This document shows, in pieces, positions 37,423 through 46,167 of a stretch of DNA of 64,000 nt (positions within the stretch are counted from its first letter, which is position 1; the number at the start of each line of letters is the position of its first letter). A program made the position numbers and the translations under genes. Under the pieces are notes generated by a model that was given only the letters and a program-made list of their open reading frames with translations, ran no database searches and was not told the origin of the DNA. Source of the stretch: Geobacter sp. UBA5735 (GTDB lineage: Bacteria; Desulfobacterota; Desulfuromonadia; Geobacterales; Geobacteraceae); assembly GCA_002419385.1 (NCBI GenBank), contig DIFZ01000050.1, positions 62,001-126,000 on the forward strand, in the 5' to 3' direction.

Positions 37423-38892
37423 ATGGCAAACAATCTGGGACTTGCGGTCAAACCCGTGACCGAGCTGTGCGATGACGAGGTAGCACGGGTCTGTGAATGG
37501 ATAAACAGCGAAGACTACAAAGAAAAAAACTTTGCCCGCCATGCCCTGGTGGTCAACCCGGCTCACGCCTGCCAGCCCCTGGGCGCCGAACTGGCGGCCC
37601 ACGGCTTCGAGGGGACCCTCCCCTTCGTGCACGGCTCCCAGGGGTGCGCCTCCTACTACCGCAGCACCCTCAACCGGCACTTCCGCGAACCGGCGCCCGC
37701 GGTTTCTGACGCAATGACCGAGGACGGCGCGGTTTTCGGCGGCCAGAACAATCTGCACGAAGCCCTGGAAAACGCCCACGCCCTCTACAAGCCGAAGATG
37801 ATGGCCATTTTCACCTCCTGCATGCCTGAAATCATCGGCGACGACCTGACCGCCTTCATCAAGAACGCGCGGCAGAAAGGTTTCATCCCCAAGGATTTCC
37901 CACTGCCCTTTGCCAACACGCCGAGCTTCAACGGCTCCCATGTTCACGGCTACGATGCCATGCTCCTCTCCATCCTCCGGACCCTGACCGAAGGAAAACA
38001 GGTGGAGGGGCGCTGCACCGGCAAGCTCAACCTGATAGCGGGGTTTGACTGCAACACCGGCAACTACCGCGAGTACAAGCGTATCCTCACCGAGTTCGGC
38101 ATACCCTTCACGCTTCTCGGGGATATATCCGACGTGTTCGACTCGCCGCTGGACGGCACTTACCGCATGTATCCCGGGGGCACCAGCCTGGATGAAGCTG
38201 CCGACTCCATCAACAGCAAAGCGACTGTGACCCTCGGACCTTATGCTACCGCCAAGACCTACGGCTGGATAAAGGACACCTACTCCGGCAAGCACGTCTC
38301 CCTGCCGACGCCATTCGGCGTGGCCAAGACCGACGCCTTTATCATGAAACTGGCGGAACTGTTCGGCAAGCCGGTTCCCGAGTCGATCAAGGCGGAGCGC
38401 GGCCGGGCGGTGGACGCCATGACCGATGCCCACCAGTACGTCCACGGTAGGAAGTTCGCGCTGTACGGCGACCCCGACTACCTGCTGGGATATGTTTCTT
38501 TCCTGCTGGAGATGGGCGCGAAACCCTGCCACATCCTGTGCAGCAAGGGGAGCAAGAAACTGGAAAAAGAGATACAGGCACTGCTCGATGCATCCCCTTA
38601 CGGCACGGATGGCAAGATTTACATGAACAAGGACCTCTGGCACTTGCGCAGCCTGGTGATGACCGAGCCGGTGGACGCCCTCATCGGCGACACCCACGGC
38701 AAATTCATCACCCGCGACGCCAAGATCCCCCTGTTCCGCTTCGGCTTCCCGGTCTTCGACCGGGTGAACCTGCACCGTTCGCCCCTGGTGGGCTACCAGG
38801 GTGTTATCAACATGGTCACGAGCATTTGCAACAAATTTATCGACATCGTCGACGAAACCTGCGACGACAGGCACTTTGAAATGATGCGCTGA
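37423..38892 (+). CDS. nifK: NifK, nitrogenase MoFe protein beta chain
   Basis: A 489-residue subunit that completes the P cluster and the alpha2-beta2 tetramer. NPAHACQPLGA, GSQGCASYYR and TSCMPEIIGDD hold the P-cluster cysteines. The intact frame contrasts with nifD and nifV. The nifD-nifK spacer is unusually long (188 bp, with a palindromic repeat). A perfect hairpin follows the stop. Confidence 0.96.
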   Translation: MANNLGLAVKPVTELCDDEVARVCEWINSEDYKEKNFARHALVVNPAHACQPLGAELAAHGFEGTLPFVHGSQGCASYYRSTLNRHFREPAPAVSDAMTEDGAVFGGQNNLHEALENAHALYKPKMMAIFTSCMPEIIGDDLTAFIKNARQKGFIPKDFPLPFANTPSFNGSHVHGYDAMLLSILRTLTEGKQVEGRCTGKLNLIAGFDCNTGNYREYKRILTEFGIPFTLLGDISDVFDSPLDGTYRMYPGGTSLDEAADSINSKATVTLGPYATAKTYGWIKDTYSGKHVSLPTPFGVAKTDAFIMKLAELFGKPVPESIKAERGRAVDAMTDAHQYVHGRKFALYGDPDYLLGYVSFLLEMGAKPCHILCSKGSKKLEKEIQALLDASPYGTDGKIYMNKDLWHLRSLVMTEPVDALIGDTHGKFITRDAKIPLFRFGFPVFDRVNLHRSPLVGYQGVINMVTSICNKFIDIVDETCDDRHFEMMR

Positions 38893-38905
38893 ACATGAGT
38901 TGTTC

Positions 38906-38948
38906 CCAACGGCCGGAAGGCGGTTTTTGCCGCCTTTCCGGCCGTTGG
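38906..38948 (+). terminator. Strong hairpin after nifK
   Basis: CCAACGGCCGGAA-GGCGG pairs with CCGCC-TTTCCGGCCGTTGG around a TTTTTG loop, in total over 17 bp. There is no U-run after it, so it may stabilise the nifHDK mRNA 3' end as much as stop it. Confidence 0.65.
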
Positions 38949-39011
38949 CGACAGCCTGCACCTGCAGCTGTTTGCCGGTGCCGATGCAGCCAACGGCAGG
39001 GGAGAAAAGTC

Positions 39012-39695
39012 ATGTTGCACATAATCCAGAACGACCCGGAAGTCCCTCCAGGCAACATTGTTGACAATCTTGACGTCCCGTACGTGCTGCACCACAGCTA
39101 CAGCACCAGACGAATGCCGCATCCGGCTGATGTTACGGCGCTCATCGTCCTGGGCGGCGCCATGGGCGCGAACGACGATGAAACACACCCTTTTCTCTCC
39201 CCGGTGAAGACCTTCATAAAGCAGTCCGTCCAATCAGGGATTCCCTACCTGGGAATCTGTCTGGGGGGGCAATTGCTGGCGTCGGCACTGGGAGCACGCG
39301 TTGCGTCCCATCGCTGGAACGAGCGAGGTATCCATGATGTGATCCTGAACACCAGCGGCAGGCAGGATCCCCTGTTCCGCGGATTCCCGGACCGGTTCCG
39401 CACCTTCCAGTGGCACGACGACAGCTTCGATATACCACAGGGCGCCAAACTCCTTGCTGCTTCGGAGGTCTGCCCCCACCAGAGCTTCCGTTTCGGCGCA
39501 CGGGCCTGGGGGCTTCAGTTCCATCCTGAAGTGACGGAAGAAATCATTCGCGCATGGTGCGCCGCGGAGCATGTCTCACGGGAAAGGACCGAAGAGGAGG
39601 TTTCCCGGTTCAATTCAGGGGCTGACAGTTACCTCGGCACTGCGCGGCGCCTGCTCGACAACTTCATCGAGGCTGCAGGTATCGGCAACACTTGA
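39012..39695 (+). CDS. Class I glutamine amidotransferase (GuaA/PfpI-like type 1 domain)
   Basis: A 227-residue single-domain glutaminase. The catalytic Cys lies in YLGICLGGQLLASALG, and the His-Glu pair in GLQFHPEVTEE. Such stand-alone proteins hydrolyse glutamine to deliver ammonia to a partner, or act on other gamma-glutamyl compounds. Its position between nifK and nifEN suggests a link to nitrogen assimilation, but no synthase partner is adjacent. The ATG at 39012 follows GGGGAG; the frame upstream is the post-nifK hairpin. Confidence 0.88.
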   Translation: MLHIIQNDPEVPPGNIVDNLDVPYVLHHSYSTRRMPHPADVTALIVLGGAMGANDDETHPFLSPVKTFIKQSVQSGIPYLGICLGGQLLASALGARVASHRWNERGIHDVILNTSGRQDPLFRGFPDRFRTFQWHDDSFDIPQGAKLLAASEVCPHQSFRFGARAWGLQFHPEVTEEIIRAWCAAEHVSRERTEEEVSRFNSGADSYLGTARRLLDNFIEAAGIGNT

Positions 39696-39707
39696 TCACC
39701 AATTGTG

Positions 39708-39776
39708 CAGACAGCAACCAATCACAGGCTGACTCAAGGGATCTTCCTTCATCCCGGACCGGGTTGTCTGTTTTTT
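39708..39776 (+). terminator. Intrinsic terminator
   Basis: CAGACA-CAACC (39708-39719, one G bulged) pairs with GGGTTGTCTG (39761-39770), then six T residues. It would end the amidotransferase transcript before the nifEN promoter. Confidence 0.6.
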
Positions 39777-39884
39777 CATCATATTTATCGGGAAATGAGC
39801 ACCAATTTTTCCAACAGGCTTCCGGGCGCCTTCCGGACATGCCTAACCACCGGTAGTATCTGACAATTATTTACCCGGCACTAT

Positions 39885-39900
39885 TGGCATAACAGATGCA
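39885..39900 (+). promoter_or_regulatory. Sigma-54 promoter of nifEN
   Basis: TGGCAT-N5-ATGCA, with GG at 39886 and GC at 39898, 12 apart. It lies upstream of the leader hairpin. Confidence 0.72.
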
Positions 39901-39934
39901 ACTCTTGTGCAAAGACTTTCACTACATGGAATCA

Positions 39935-39978
39935 GGCAAAGGCGCCGTCATTCTCCAGAATGTGGCGCCTTTGTTTTT
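39935..39978 (+). promoter_or_regulatory. Antitermination leader of nifEN
   Basis: GGC-AAAGGC-GCC (39935-39946) is an A1/G4 hexaloop that overlaps a terminator, CAAAGGCGCC (39937-39946) with GGCGCCTTTG (39964-39973), followed by five T residues. It ends just before the nifEN ribosome site. Confidence 0.72.
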
Positions 39979-39989
39979 CGAGGTGGCTC

Positions 39990-42749
39990 ATGGCACGTCC
40001 AGACTACTACGATGCACCAGAATGCGACACCCACCAGGACAAGGGCGCTCCCAGGTTCTGCAAAAAGTCCGAACCGGGGGAAGGAGCGGAACGAAGCTGC
40101 GCCTATGACGGCGCCCGCGTGGTGTTGATGCCCATAACCGACGTTATCCACCTGGTTCACGGCCCCATTGCCTGCGCCGGAAATTCCTGGGACAACCGGG
40201 GTGCCCGTTCCAGCGGCTCCCAGCTCTACCGCCGCGGCTTCACCACCGAGATGGTCGAGAACGACGTCATTTTCGGCGGTGAAAAAAAACTGTACCGCGC
40301 AATCCTCGACCTTGCGGTCCGCTACCCCGAGGCCAAAGCTCTATTCGTCTATGCCACCTGCGTCACCGCCATGACCGGCGACGACATCGAGGCGGTGTGT
40401 ACGGCAGCCGCCGACAAGGTGGCCGTGCCGGTAATACCGGTAAACACCCCAGGGTTCATCGGCGACAAGAACATCGGCAACCGCCTGGCCGGGGAGGTTC
40501 TGTACAAGTACGTCATCGGTACAGCCGAGCCGCTGGTCCTCGGCGACTACCCCATCAACCTGATTGGTGAATACAACATCGCCGGCGACCTCTGGGGCAT
40601 GCAACCCCTGTTCGACCGCCTGGGCATCCAGGTCCTCTCCTGCATCAGCGGCGACGCCCGCTTCGAGGAGCTGCGTTATGCCCACCGGGCAAAGCTGAAC
40701 GTGATCATCTGCTCCAAGTCCCTCACCAACCTGGCCAAGAAGATGCAGAAGATCCATGGCATCCCCTACCTGGAAGAGTCGTTCTACGGCATGACCGACA
40801 CGGCCAAGGCGCTGCGCGACATCGCCCGGGAATTGGACAACGCGGTCAACGGCCTGGAGAAACGGCTCATGCAGGACCGGGTAGAAGCGTTGCTCCAAAA
40901 GGAAGAGGCTACGTGCCGCGAACGGATCGCACCCTACCGTGCACGACTGGAGGGAAAGCGTGCGGTGCTCTTCACCGGCGGGGTCAAGACCTGGTCCATG
41001 GTCAACGCCTTGGGGGAACTCGGAGTGGAAGTCCTTGCTGCGGGCACCCAGAATTCCACATTGGAAGATTTCTACCGTATGAAGGCACTGATGCACGAAG
41101 ATGCGAAAATCATCGAGGACACCTCAACCGCGGGCCTGTTGGGAATCATGCGCGAGAAGATGCCGGACCTGATCGTGGCAGGAGGAAAGACCAAGTTCCT
41201 GGCATTGAAGACCAAAACCCCCTTCCTTGACATCAACCACGGACGTACCCACCCCTATGCAGGGTACGAGGGGATGGTAACCTTTGCGAAGCAACTCGAC
41301 CTGACGGTGAACAATCCCATATGGCCGATCCTCAACACCCCGGCGCCATGGGAGAAATCTGATGGGGAGCTGGCTTTGGACGCAGCAGCGGCGACGGGCC
41401 ACGCTGAAAAAGTGCATGCCGAAGAACTGTCGTCATCCCGGGTCAAGGTACCCGCAAAACCGGCAACCGTGAACCCCCAGAAAAACTCACCGGCTCTGGG
41501 CGCCACCCTGGCCTTCCTGGGCATCGACCGGATGCTCGCCCTGCTGCATGGCGCCCAGGGGTGCTCCACTTTCATAAGACTTCAGCTGTCGAGGCATTTC
41601 AAGGAGTCCATCGCCCTCAACTCCACGGCCATGAGCGAGGACACCGCCATTTTCGGCGGCTGGGAAAACCTGAAGAAGGGCATCGGGCGGGTCATCGAAA
41701 AGTTCAATCCCGGTGTTGTGGGAGTGATGACCTCCGGTCTCACCGAAACCATGGGGGACGATGTACGGAGCGCCATCAGCCAGTTTCGCGAAGAGCAGCC
41801 GGAGCATGCACCCGTGCCGGTAATCTGGGCCTCGACGCCGGATTATTGCGGTTCGCTGCAGGAAGGCTACGCTGCTGCAGTCGAGGCCATCCTTTCTACC
41901 GTACCGGAAAGGGGAACCACGATCCCCGGCCTGGTGGCCCTGCTGCCCGGATGCCACCTGACCCCGGCAGATGTGGAGGAACTGAAAGAACTCGTCCAGT
42001 CATTCGGACTGACCTGCCTGGCAGTTCCCGATATTTCCACAGCCCTGGACGGCCATATCGACGCTGAGGTTTCATCACTCTCCACCGGCGGGATCTCTAT
42101 CGATGACATCCGCCGCGCCGGAAGAAGCTGCGCCGTCATCTATGCAGGTGATTCTCTCGCCAAAGCAGGCGCCATCATGCGCGATCGCTTCGGTATCCCT
42201 GCGTATGGGTTCACCTCGGTGACCGGCCTCGCGGAGACGGACCGGCTCATGGCCGCCCTTTCCGTCATCAGCGGAAAACCGGTTCCCGAGAAGCAGCGTC
42301 GGCAACGAAGCAGGCTCATGGACGCAATGGCCGACAGCCACTACCAGTTCGGGAGCAAGAAAGTTGCGCTGGCCCTGGAGTCGGACAACCTGAAGACGCT
42401 GGTCCCCTTCCTCCACGGCATGGGATGCGACATACAGGCGGCCCTGTCCGCCACCCGTACCCGCGGCCTGGACGCTCTGCTGTGCGGCAATGTGTCCGTG
42501 GGCGATCTGGAGGACCTGGAATCTGCTGCCCGGGGAGCGGACCTGCTGGTGGCCAACTCGAATGGCCGGCAAGCTGCTGCCAGACTGAAAATCGGCGCCC
42601 ACTTGCGGGCAGGCTTGCCGGTGTTCGACCGCCTCGGCGCCCACCAGAAAATGTGGGTCGGTTACCGCGGCACCATGAACCTGGTGTTCGAAGCTGCCAA
42701 TCTGTTCCAGTCTCATGCCAGGGAAGCCCAGAAGCTGGCGCACAATTAG
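39990..42749 (+). CDS. nifEN: NifEN fusion, FeMo-cofactor scaffold
   Basis: A 919-residue protein in which NifE (about 1-460) and NifN (about 500-919) are joined by an Ala/Lys/Pro-rich linker. NifEN receives the precursor from NifB and matures it before transfer to NifDK. The NifE half has CAYDGARVVLMPITDVIHLVHGP and GPIACAGNSW, the NifN half GAQGCSTF and LTETMGDD. A single polypeptide replaces two genes, as in known Geobacter genomes. The start at 39990 (MARPDYYDA) follows the leader; the frame begins at 39960 inside the terminator and is not protein. Confidence 0.94.
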   Translation: MARPDYYDAPECDTHQDKGAPRFCKKSEPGEGAERSCAYDGARVVLMPITDVIHLVHGPIACAGNSWDNRGARSSGSQLYRRGFTTEMVENDVIFGGEKKLYRAILDLAVRYPEAKALFVYATCVTAMTGDDIEAVCTAAADKVAVPVIPVNTPGFIGDKNIGNRLAGEVLYKYVIGTAEPLVLGDYPINLIGEYNIAGDLWGMQPLFDRLGIQVLSCISGDARFEELRYAHRAKLNVIICSKSLTNLAKKMQKIHGIPYLEESFYGMTDTAKALRDIARELDNAVNGLEKRLMQDRVEALLQKEEATCRERIAPYRARLEGKRAVLFTGGVKTWSMVNALGELGVEVLAAGTQNSTLEDFYRMKALMHEDAKIIEDTSTAGLLGIMREKMPDLIVAGGKTKFLALKTKTPFLDINHGRTHPYAGYEGMVTFAKQLDLTVNNPIWPILNTPAPWEKSDGELALDAAAATGHAEKVHAEELSSSRVKVPAKPATVNPQKNSPALGATLAFLGIDRMLALLHGAQGCSTFIRLQLSRHFKESIALNSTAMSEDTAIFGGWENLKKGIGRVIEKFNPGVVGVMTSGLTETMGDDVRSAISQFREEQPEHAPVPVIWASTPDYCGSLQEGYAAAVEAILSTVPERGTTIPGLVALLPGCHLTPADVEELKELVQSFGLTCLAVPDISTALDGHIDAEVSSLSTGGISIDDIRRAGRSCAVIYAGDSLAKAGAIMRDRFGIPAYGFTSVTGLAETDRLMAALSVISGKPVPEKQRRQRSRLMDAMADSHYQFGSKKVALALESDNLKTLVPFLHGMGCDIQAALSATRTRGLDALLCGNVSVGDLEDLESAARGADLLVANSNGRQAAARLKIGAHLRAGLPVFDRLGAHQKMWVGYRGTMNLVFEAANLFQSHAREAQKLAHN

Positions 42750-42874
42750 TTTCCATCCGGAAACTGCATCGGTGTCGATCCGGAGTTTCCGGATGGCCAC
42801 CAATGAGAAAACAGGGGATTCGTCTGCAGGCTGAAGAGAGAAGGAGACCTGTTATTTTCAAGAAAGGACACACC

Positions 42875-43264
42875 ATGAAAGTAGCCTTCACCAGCAGTAC
42901 CGGCGACCGTATCGACCAGCATTTCGGCCAGTGCACGAGTTTCCATGTCTGGGAAATCGGGCCGGAGACAGCGCAGTTGCTGACCACGGTCAGCGCCGTC
43001 ACCACAGCAGAAGACGAAGAAGACCGCATCACCGCGCGTGCCAACGCCATCAGCGGTTGCTCCATCGTCTACACCATGCAGATCGGCGGTCCCGCCGCCG
43101 CCAAACTTGTGGCCCGCAAGATCCACCCCATGAAGACAAACACGGAAATCCCGGTGTGCGATATCATCGGCAAACTCCAGGAAGTGCTGCGGGGAAATCC
43201 GCCCCCGTGGCTCAGAAAGGCCTTGAACGCCAGGGATCCGGGCACATTCATGGATGCGGATTAG
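42875..43264 (+). CDS. nifX: NifX, FeMo-cofactor carrier
   Basis: A 129-residue protein of the NifX/NafY family, which holds cofactor precursors between NifB, NifEN and NifDK. MKVAFTSSTGDRIDQHFGQC is the family N terminus, and TMQIGGPAAAKLVARKIHPMK the core. AGAAAGGAC precedes ATG 42875. It is cotranscribed with nifEN (125-bp gap). Confidence 0.92.
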   Translation: MKVAFTSSTGDRIDQHFGQCTSFHVWEIGPETAQLLTTVSAVTTAEDEEDRITARANAISGCSIVYTMQIGGPAAAKLVARKIHPMKTNTEIPVCDIIGKLQEVLRGNPPPWLRKALNARDPGTFMDAD

Positions 43265-43315
43265 GACCAGGACTATTTTGCCAGTTTATCATAAAAAAAT
43301 CGGAGGTATAAGAAC

Positions 43316-43579
43316 ATGGGTTACATAACCGCATTACGCAGAAACAAGACTGAATACACCCCGCACTTCATAAAGAACATCGATGAAGAAACCTGCATCG
43401 GCTGCGGCCGCTGCTTCAAGGTCTGCGCCCACGAAGTCCTTGCTTTCGAAGAAGTGGACGAGGATGATTCCGCCAAGATGTTCATGAAGGTCGACAACCC
43501 CGGCAACTGCATCGGCTGCCAGGCATGCGGCAGAACCTGCGCAAAGAAGTGTTTCTCCTTCGAACCGGTGGTGATGTGA
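43316..43579 (+). CDS. 2x[4Fe-4S] ferredoxin of nif type
   Basis: An 87-residue ferredoxin with two cluster motifs, CIGCGRCFKVC and CIGCQACGRTCAKKC. The longer first-motif spacing and nif location match the nif-specific ferredoxin III/FdxB type, which feeds electrons to NifB or NifH-related reactions. It is preceded by AATCGGAGGTATAAGAAC. Confidence 0.93.
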   Translation: MGYITALRRNKTEYTPHFIKNIDEETCIGCGRCFKVCAHEVLAFEEVDEDDSAKMFMKVDNPGNCIGCQACGRTCAKKCFSFEPVVM

Positions 43580-43627
43580 TTGCGAGAAGGACCAGCCTGC
43601 CGCACCCGCAACGATAGGGAGGACCAC

Positions 43628-43957
43628 ATGCTTTTCGCTGTTGCCACGAAAAACGGCCGGGATATCGACCGGCATTTCGGCCATGCCGATCGGTTTGCCA
43701 TCTTTGAAGTTGACGGAACCGAAGTGAGGCAGATTGGAGAAAGAGCCGTCGACCGCTACTGCAGCGCTGATGAAGACCACCCGCTCCGCGGTCACGTTCT
43801 GCAGGACATCGCCGATGCGCTCGAGGGATGCAGGGCCATTGTCTGCGCAAGAATCGGCGCGGCGCCCCGTGAAGAAATGACCCGTCTCGGCTTCGAGGTG
43901 TACCCTGCATCGGGCGAAATCAGGGCGACGCTGGTTGAACTGGCGAAACTCTTCTGA
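43628..43957 (+). CDS. NifX/NifB-C-domain-type FeMo-cofactor-binding protein
   Basis: A 109-residue protein with MLFAVATKNGRDIDRHFGHADRF as opening, the dinitrogenase iron-molybdenum cofactor-binding fold, and GCRAIVCARIGAAPREEM in the core. In many organisms this domain is the C-terminal half of NifB. Here nifB (46168) is short and lacks it, so this gene may supply it in trans. GGGAGGACCAC is upstream of ATG 43628. Confidence 0.85.
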   Translation: MLFAVATKNGRDIDRHFGHADRFAIFEVDGTEVRQIGERAVDRYCSADEDHPLRGHVLQDIADALEGCRAIVCARIGAAPREEMTRLGFEVYPASGEIRATLVELAKLF

Positions 43958-43983
43958 ACCGTTATCAAGCGAGGCGGTGATCC

Positions 43984-44778
43984 ATGACCGGACAATGCTT
44001 CAACCTGTGCAATCTCCCTCCGTGGGTCATCGCCTCGCGGCACTTCAACGAGCACCCGCGCCTGCTGGAAATCCAGGGGGTGCGTCAGGCCAACCGGTTT
44101 CTGTTCCGGAAACTGGACACGCTTTCCTCAGCCCATGAGCGGGCAACCGTATTTCACGACTACATGTCGGTGAAATTCCAGCTCCATCACTGGCAGAGCC
44201 ATACCGGCACCGCCCGCAGGAGCTTGAGGAACAGCTACCTTCGTTTCCTGCGGGGTTGGATGATGGATTCCAACTCGGTGGAGGGAGCCGTCCTGAAGGG
44301 ATGGGTCGAGAGCCGCATGGGTCTGCCCCCCACTTTTCACAAGGTGCGCATCCCCTGCCTCCATTGCGAAGAATATATGGTCTTCGCTCTGGATCGCACA
44401 AAGGGAAGTGCCCGGACAAATGCCATCAATGCCCAGCTCGATCTTCTCTATGAATACTGCCAGTACGAATTGGGAAAAATCACCCCGGCAGATACGTGTC
44501 TCACCCTGTTCCGCGGCACCAACGACGCGAACGAGTACGAAACCATCGAATCAATCGGCAAGCGTGACAGAATCGTTCGTCTGAACAACCTGGTATCATT
44601 CACCGCCGACGAAGAACGAGCCTGGGAATTCGGCGACACGGTATGGGAGATCAAGGCGCCCTCCTCAAAGATATTCTTTTTCGGCAACCTGCTGCCCACC
44701 AGCATTTTGAAGTGCGAAGGGGAGTTCCTGGTCATTGGCAGAGAATACCGGGTCCGAAGGGTCATGTGCACCATATAA
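43984..44778 (+). CDS. draT: DraT, dinitrogenase-reductase ADP-ribosyltransferase
   Basis: A 264-residue enzyme that transfers ADP-ribose from NAD+ to an arginine of NifH (R99 here), switching nitrogenase off when ammonium appears or energy falls. The NAD/transferase motifs visible are LFRGTND, and LVSFTADEERAWEFGDTVWEI with the conserved glutamate. Last gene of the nifEN operon. draG is convergent with it. Confidence 0.93.
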   Translation: MTGQCFNLCNLPPWVIASRHFNEHPRLLEIQGVRQANRFLFRKLDTLSSAHERATVFHDYMSVKFQLHHWQSHTGTARRSLRNSYLRFLRGWMMDSNSVEGAVLKGWVESRMGLPPTFHKVRIPCLHCEEYMVFALDRTKGSARTNAINAQLDLLYEYCQYELGKITPADTCLTLFRGTNDANEYETIESIGKRDRIVRLNNLVSFTADEERAWEFGDTVWEIKAPSSKIFFFGNLLPTSILKCEGEFLVIGREYRVRRVMCTI

Positions 44779-44781
44779 ACC

Positions 44782-44814
44782 AGACCTGCCAGGTTTTCAA
44801 AACCTGGCAGGTCT
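44782..44814. terminator. Bidirectional terminator between draT and draG
   Basis: AGACCTGCCAGGTTTT and AAACCTGGCAGGTCT form a long, near-perfect hairpin; the right arm includes the draG stop codon. The A/T stretch in the centre and ends serves both directions. Confidence 0.75.
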
Positions 44815-45733
44815 AGAACCCCATCGGTGAAAGCCCGACCAGCTTTGTCGCCAGATCGGCGATCTCACGGGCCACGTTTCGGTCGAGTTTCCTGAGCCAG
44901 CGTGACGGCAACTGCTCGAAGCCGTAAAAAGCCCCTGCCAACCCCCCGACAATCGCGCCGGTCGTATCCGCATCACCTCCCTGGTTGACTGTTGCGACAA
45001 TGCACTCCTCGAAATCCCGGCAACGAAAGAAATGGTGGCAGACCGTCTGGAAGGTATCCACCACATACCCGGTCGCCAGCCCATGGTAAGGCTCAAAGCC
45101 AAAGGCAGGGTATTCCGCGACCAGACGTTCAACCTCCCTCCGCAGCCGGTATTTTGAACGCCCCTCGATGGCGAACTGCAGCATTCGTCCGTAACAGCGG
45201 CAGGCAGCGTCCGAAAGCTGATGGTTGTGCGTCAGATGGGCCTGCTCCCCTGCACAGCGGTCCAGCAGATCGGGCCGGCCTAAGGTGGCCAGAGCCACCG
45301 GAACCATGCGCATCAGCGCGCCGTTCCCGCCATCCCACTGATTGGGAGGAGACTCCAGCCTGCCGGTCAGCATGATGTTTCGTATCCCCCGACGGCAGGT
45401 GTCACCGATATCGATCGGCCTGGATTTGAGCCAGGCAACGAACTGCCCCGCAACGGCGGCCAGGTCCCAGGACCCGGATCGGCACACGGCGCGCGCGATA
45501 CAGAGGGACATTTCGGTATCGTCGGTCACCTGCCCCGGCCTGAGACGCAACCAGCCACCTCCCGTCATCTCCCGCAGGACGCCGTATTTTGCCTTGATCT
45601 CGCCGGCGGTCATGAACTCCACCGGCGCGCCGAGCGCATCACCCAGGGCAAATCCCAGAAACGACGAACGGGCACTGGAAAGGACTTCATGACGTGCGAC
45701 TGCGGCAAGGGCGTTTTCATCTCGTGTGGTCAT
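44813..45733 (-). CDS. draG: DraG, ADP-ribosyl-dinitrogenase-reductase glycohydrolase
   Basis: A 306-residue di-metal hydrolase that removes ADP-ribose from NifH and turns nitrogenase back on. The family motifs are present: SFLGFALGDALGAPVEF, GQVTDDTEMSLCIA (metal Asp/Asp), WDGGNGALMRM and NQGGDADTTGAIVGGLAGA. It is transcribed towards draT. The ATG at 45733 (MTTRDENA) has GGGAGAGG upstream; a GTG one codon before is the alternative. Confidence 0.93.
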   Translation of the reverse strand: MTTRDENALAAVARHEVLSSARSSFLGFALGDALGAPVEFMTAGEIKAKYGVLREMTGGGWLRLRPGQVTDDTEMSLCIARAVCRSGSWDLAAVAGQFVAWLKSRPIDIGDTCRRGIRNIMLTGRLESPPNQWDGGNGALMRMVPVALATLGRPDLLDRCAGEQAHLTHNHQLSDAACRCYGRMLQFAIEGRSKYRLRREVERLVAEYPAFGFEPYHGLATGYVVDTFQTVCHHFFRCRDFEECIVATVNQGGDADTTGAIVGGLAGAFYGFEQLPSRWLRKLDRNVAREIADLATKLVGLSPMGF

Positions 45734-45987
45734 CACAGGTGCCTCTCCCTGCCAGATGCCTGTTCAGATACCATGCCAGAATGTCTGATCCATGACGTTG
45801 CCGCCTCAATGGCCATTTCAGCCATGCACGAGCATCATGAGAGCCCCGGGGTACCGGCCAGATCAGCCTTGCTCGCGTCAGCTCCGCCTATTTTTTAATC
45901 ATTACGCACGAAGCACCGCACTGTGCCGCTGCCTCCGGCATTGTCCGAACCGCTGAAAACAGTGGATAAATGCCGTGTTTTTCCAAT

Positions 45988-46003
45988 CGGCACGTTTCAT
46001 GAT
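45988..46003 (+). promoter_or_regulatory. Weak sigma-54-like site before nifB
   Basis: CGGCAC-N5-ATGAT has the right spacing and a good -24, but GA in place of GC at -12. The remainder of 45734-46099 has no other clear promoter and no gene. Confidence 0.35.
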
Positions 46004-46094
46004 AGGAGAAGATCAAAGCAAACTGATACCACAACGATTTCCATAAATCCGAAGCGTGATTCCTTACGGTCAGCCCGTAACGGATCCATCTTTC

Positions 46095-46133
46095 CCAGCA
46101 AAGGGGCTGGCGTACTGACGCCGGCCCCTTTTC
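46095..46133 (+). promoter_or_regulatory. ANTAR-type antitermination leader of nifB
   Basis: CCAGC-AAAGGG-GCTGG (46095-46110) is a five-bp stem with a six-base loop, A at 1 and G at 4, the clearest example in the island. It overlaps a terminator, AAAGGGGCTGGCGT with ACGCCGGCCCCTTT (46100-46131), and a T-run. An upstream TTACGG/CCGTAA hairpin (about 46063-46080) may be the partner stem. Confidence 0.75.
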
Positions 46134-46167
46134 ATCTTTTCGACACCAGACAAGCACGGAGGACTCC

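Noticed and set aside
37360..38961. A 533-codon open frame on the minus strand
   Set aside because: It is a mirror of nifK; its translation is Val/Gly/His-rich low-complexity sequence without a fold pattern.
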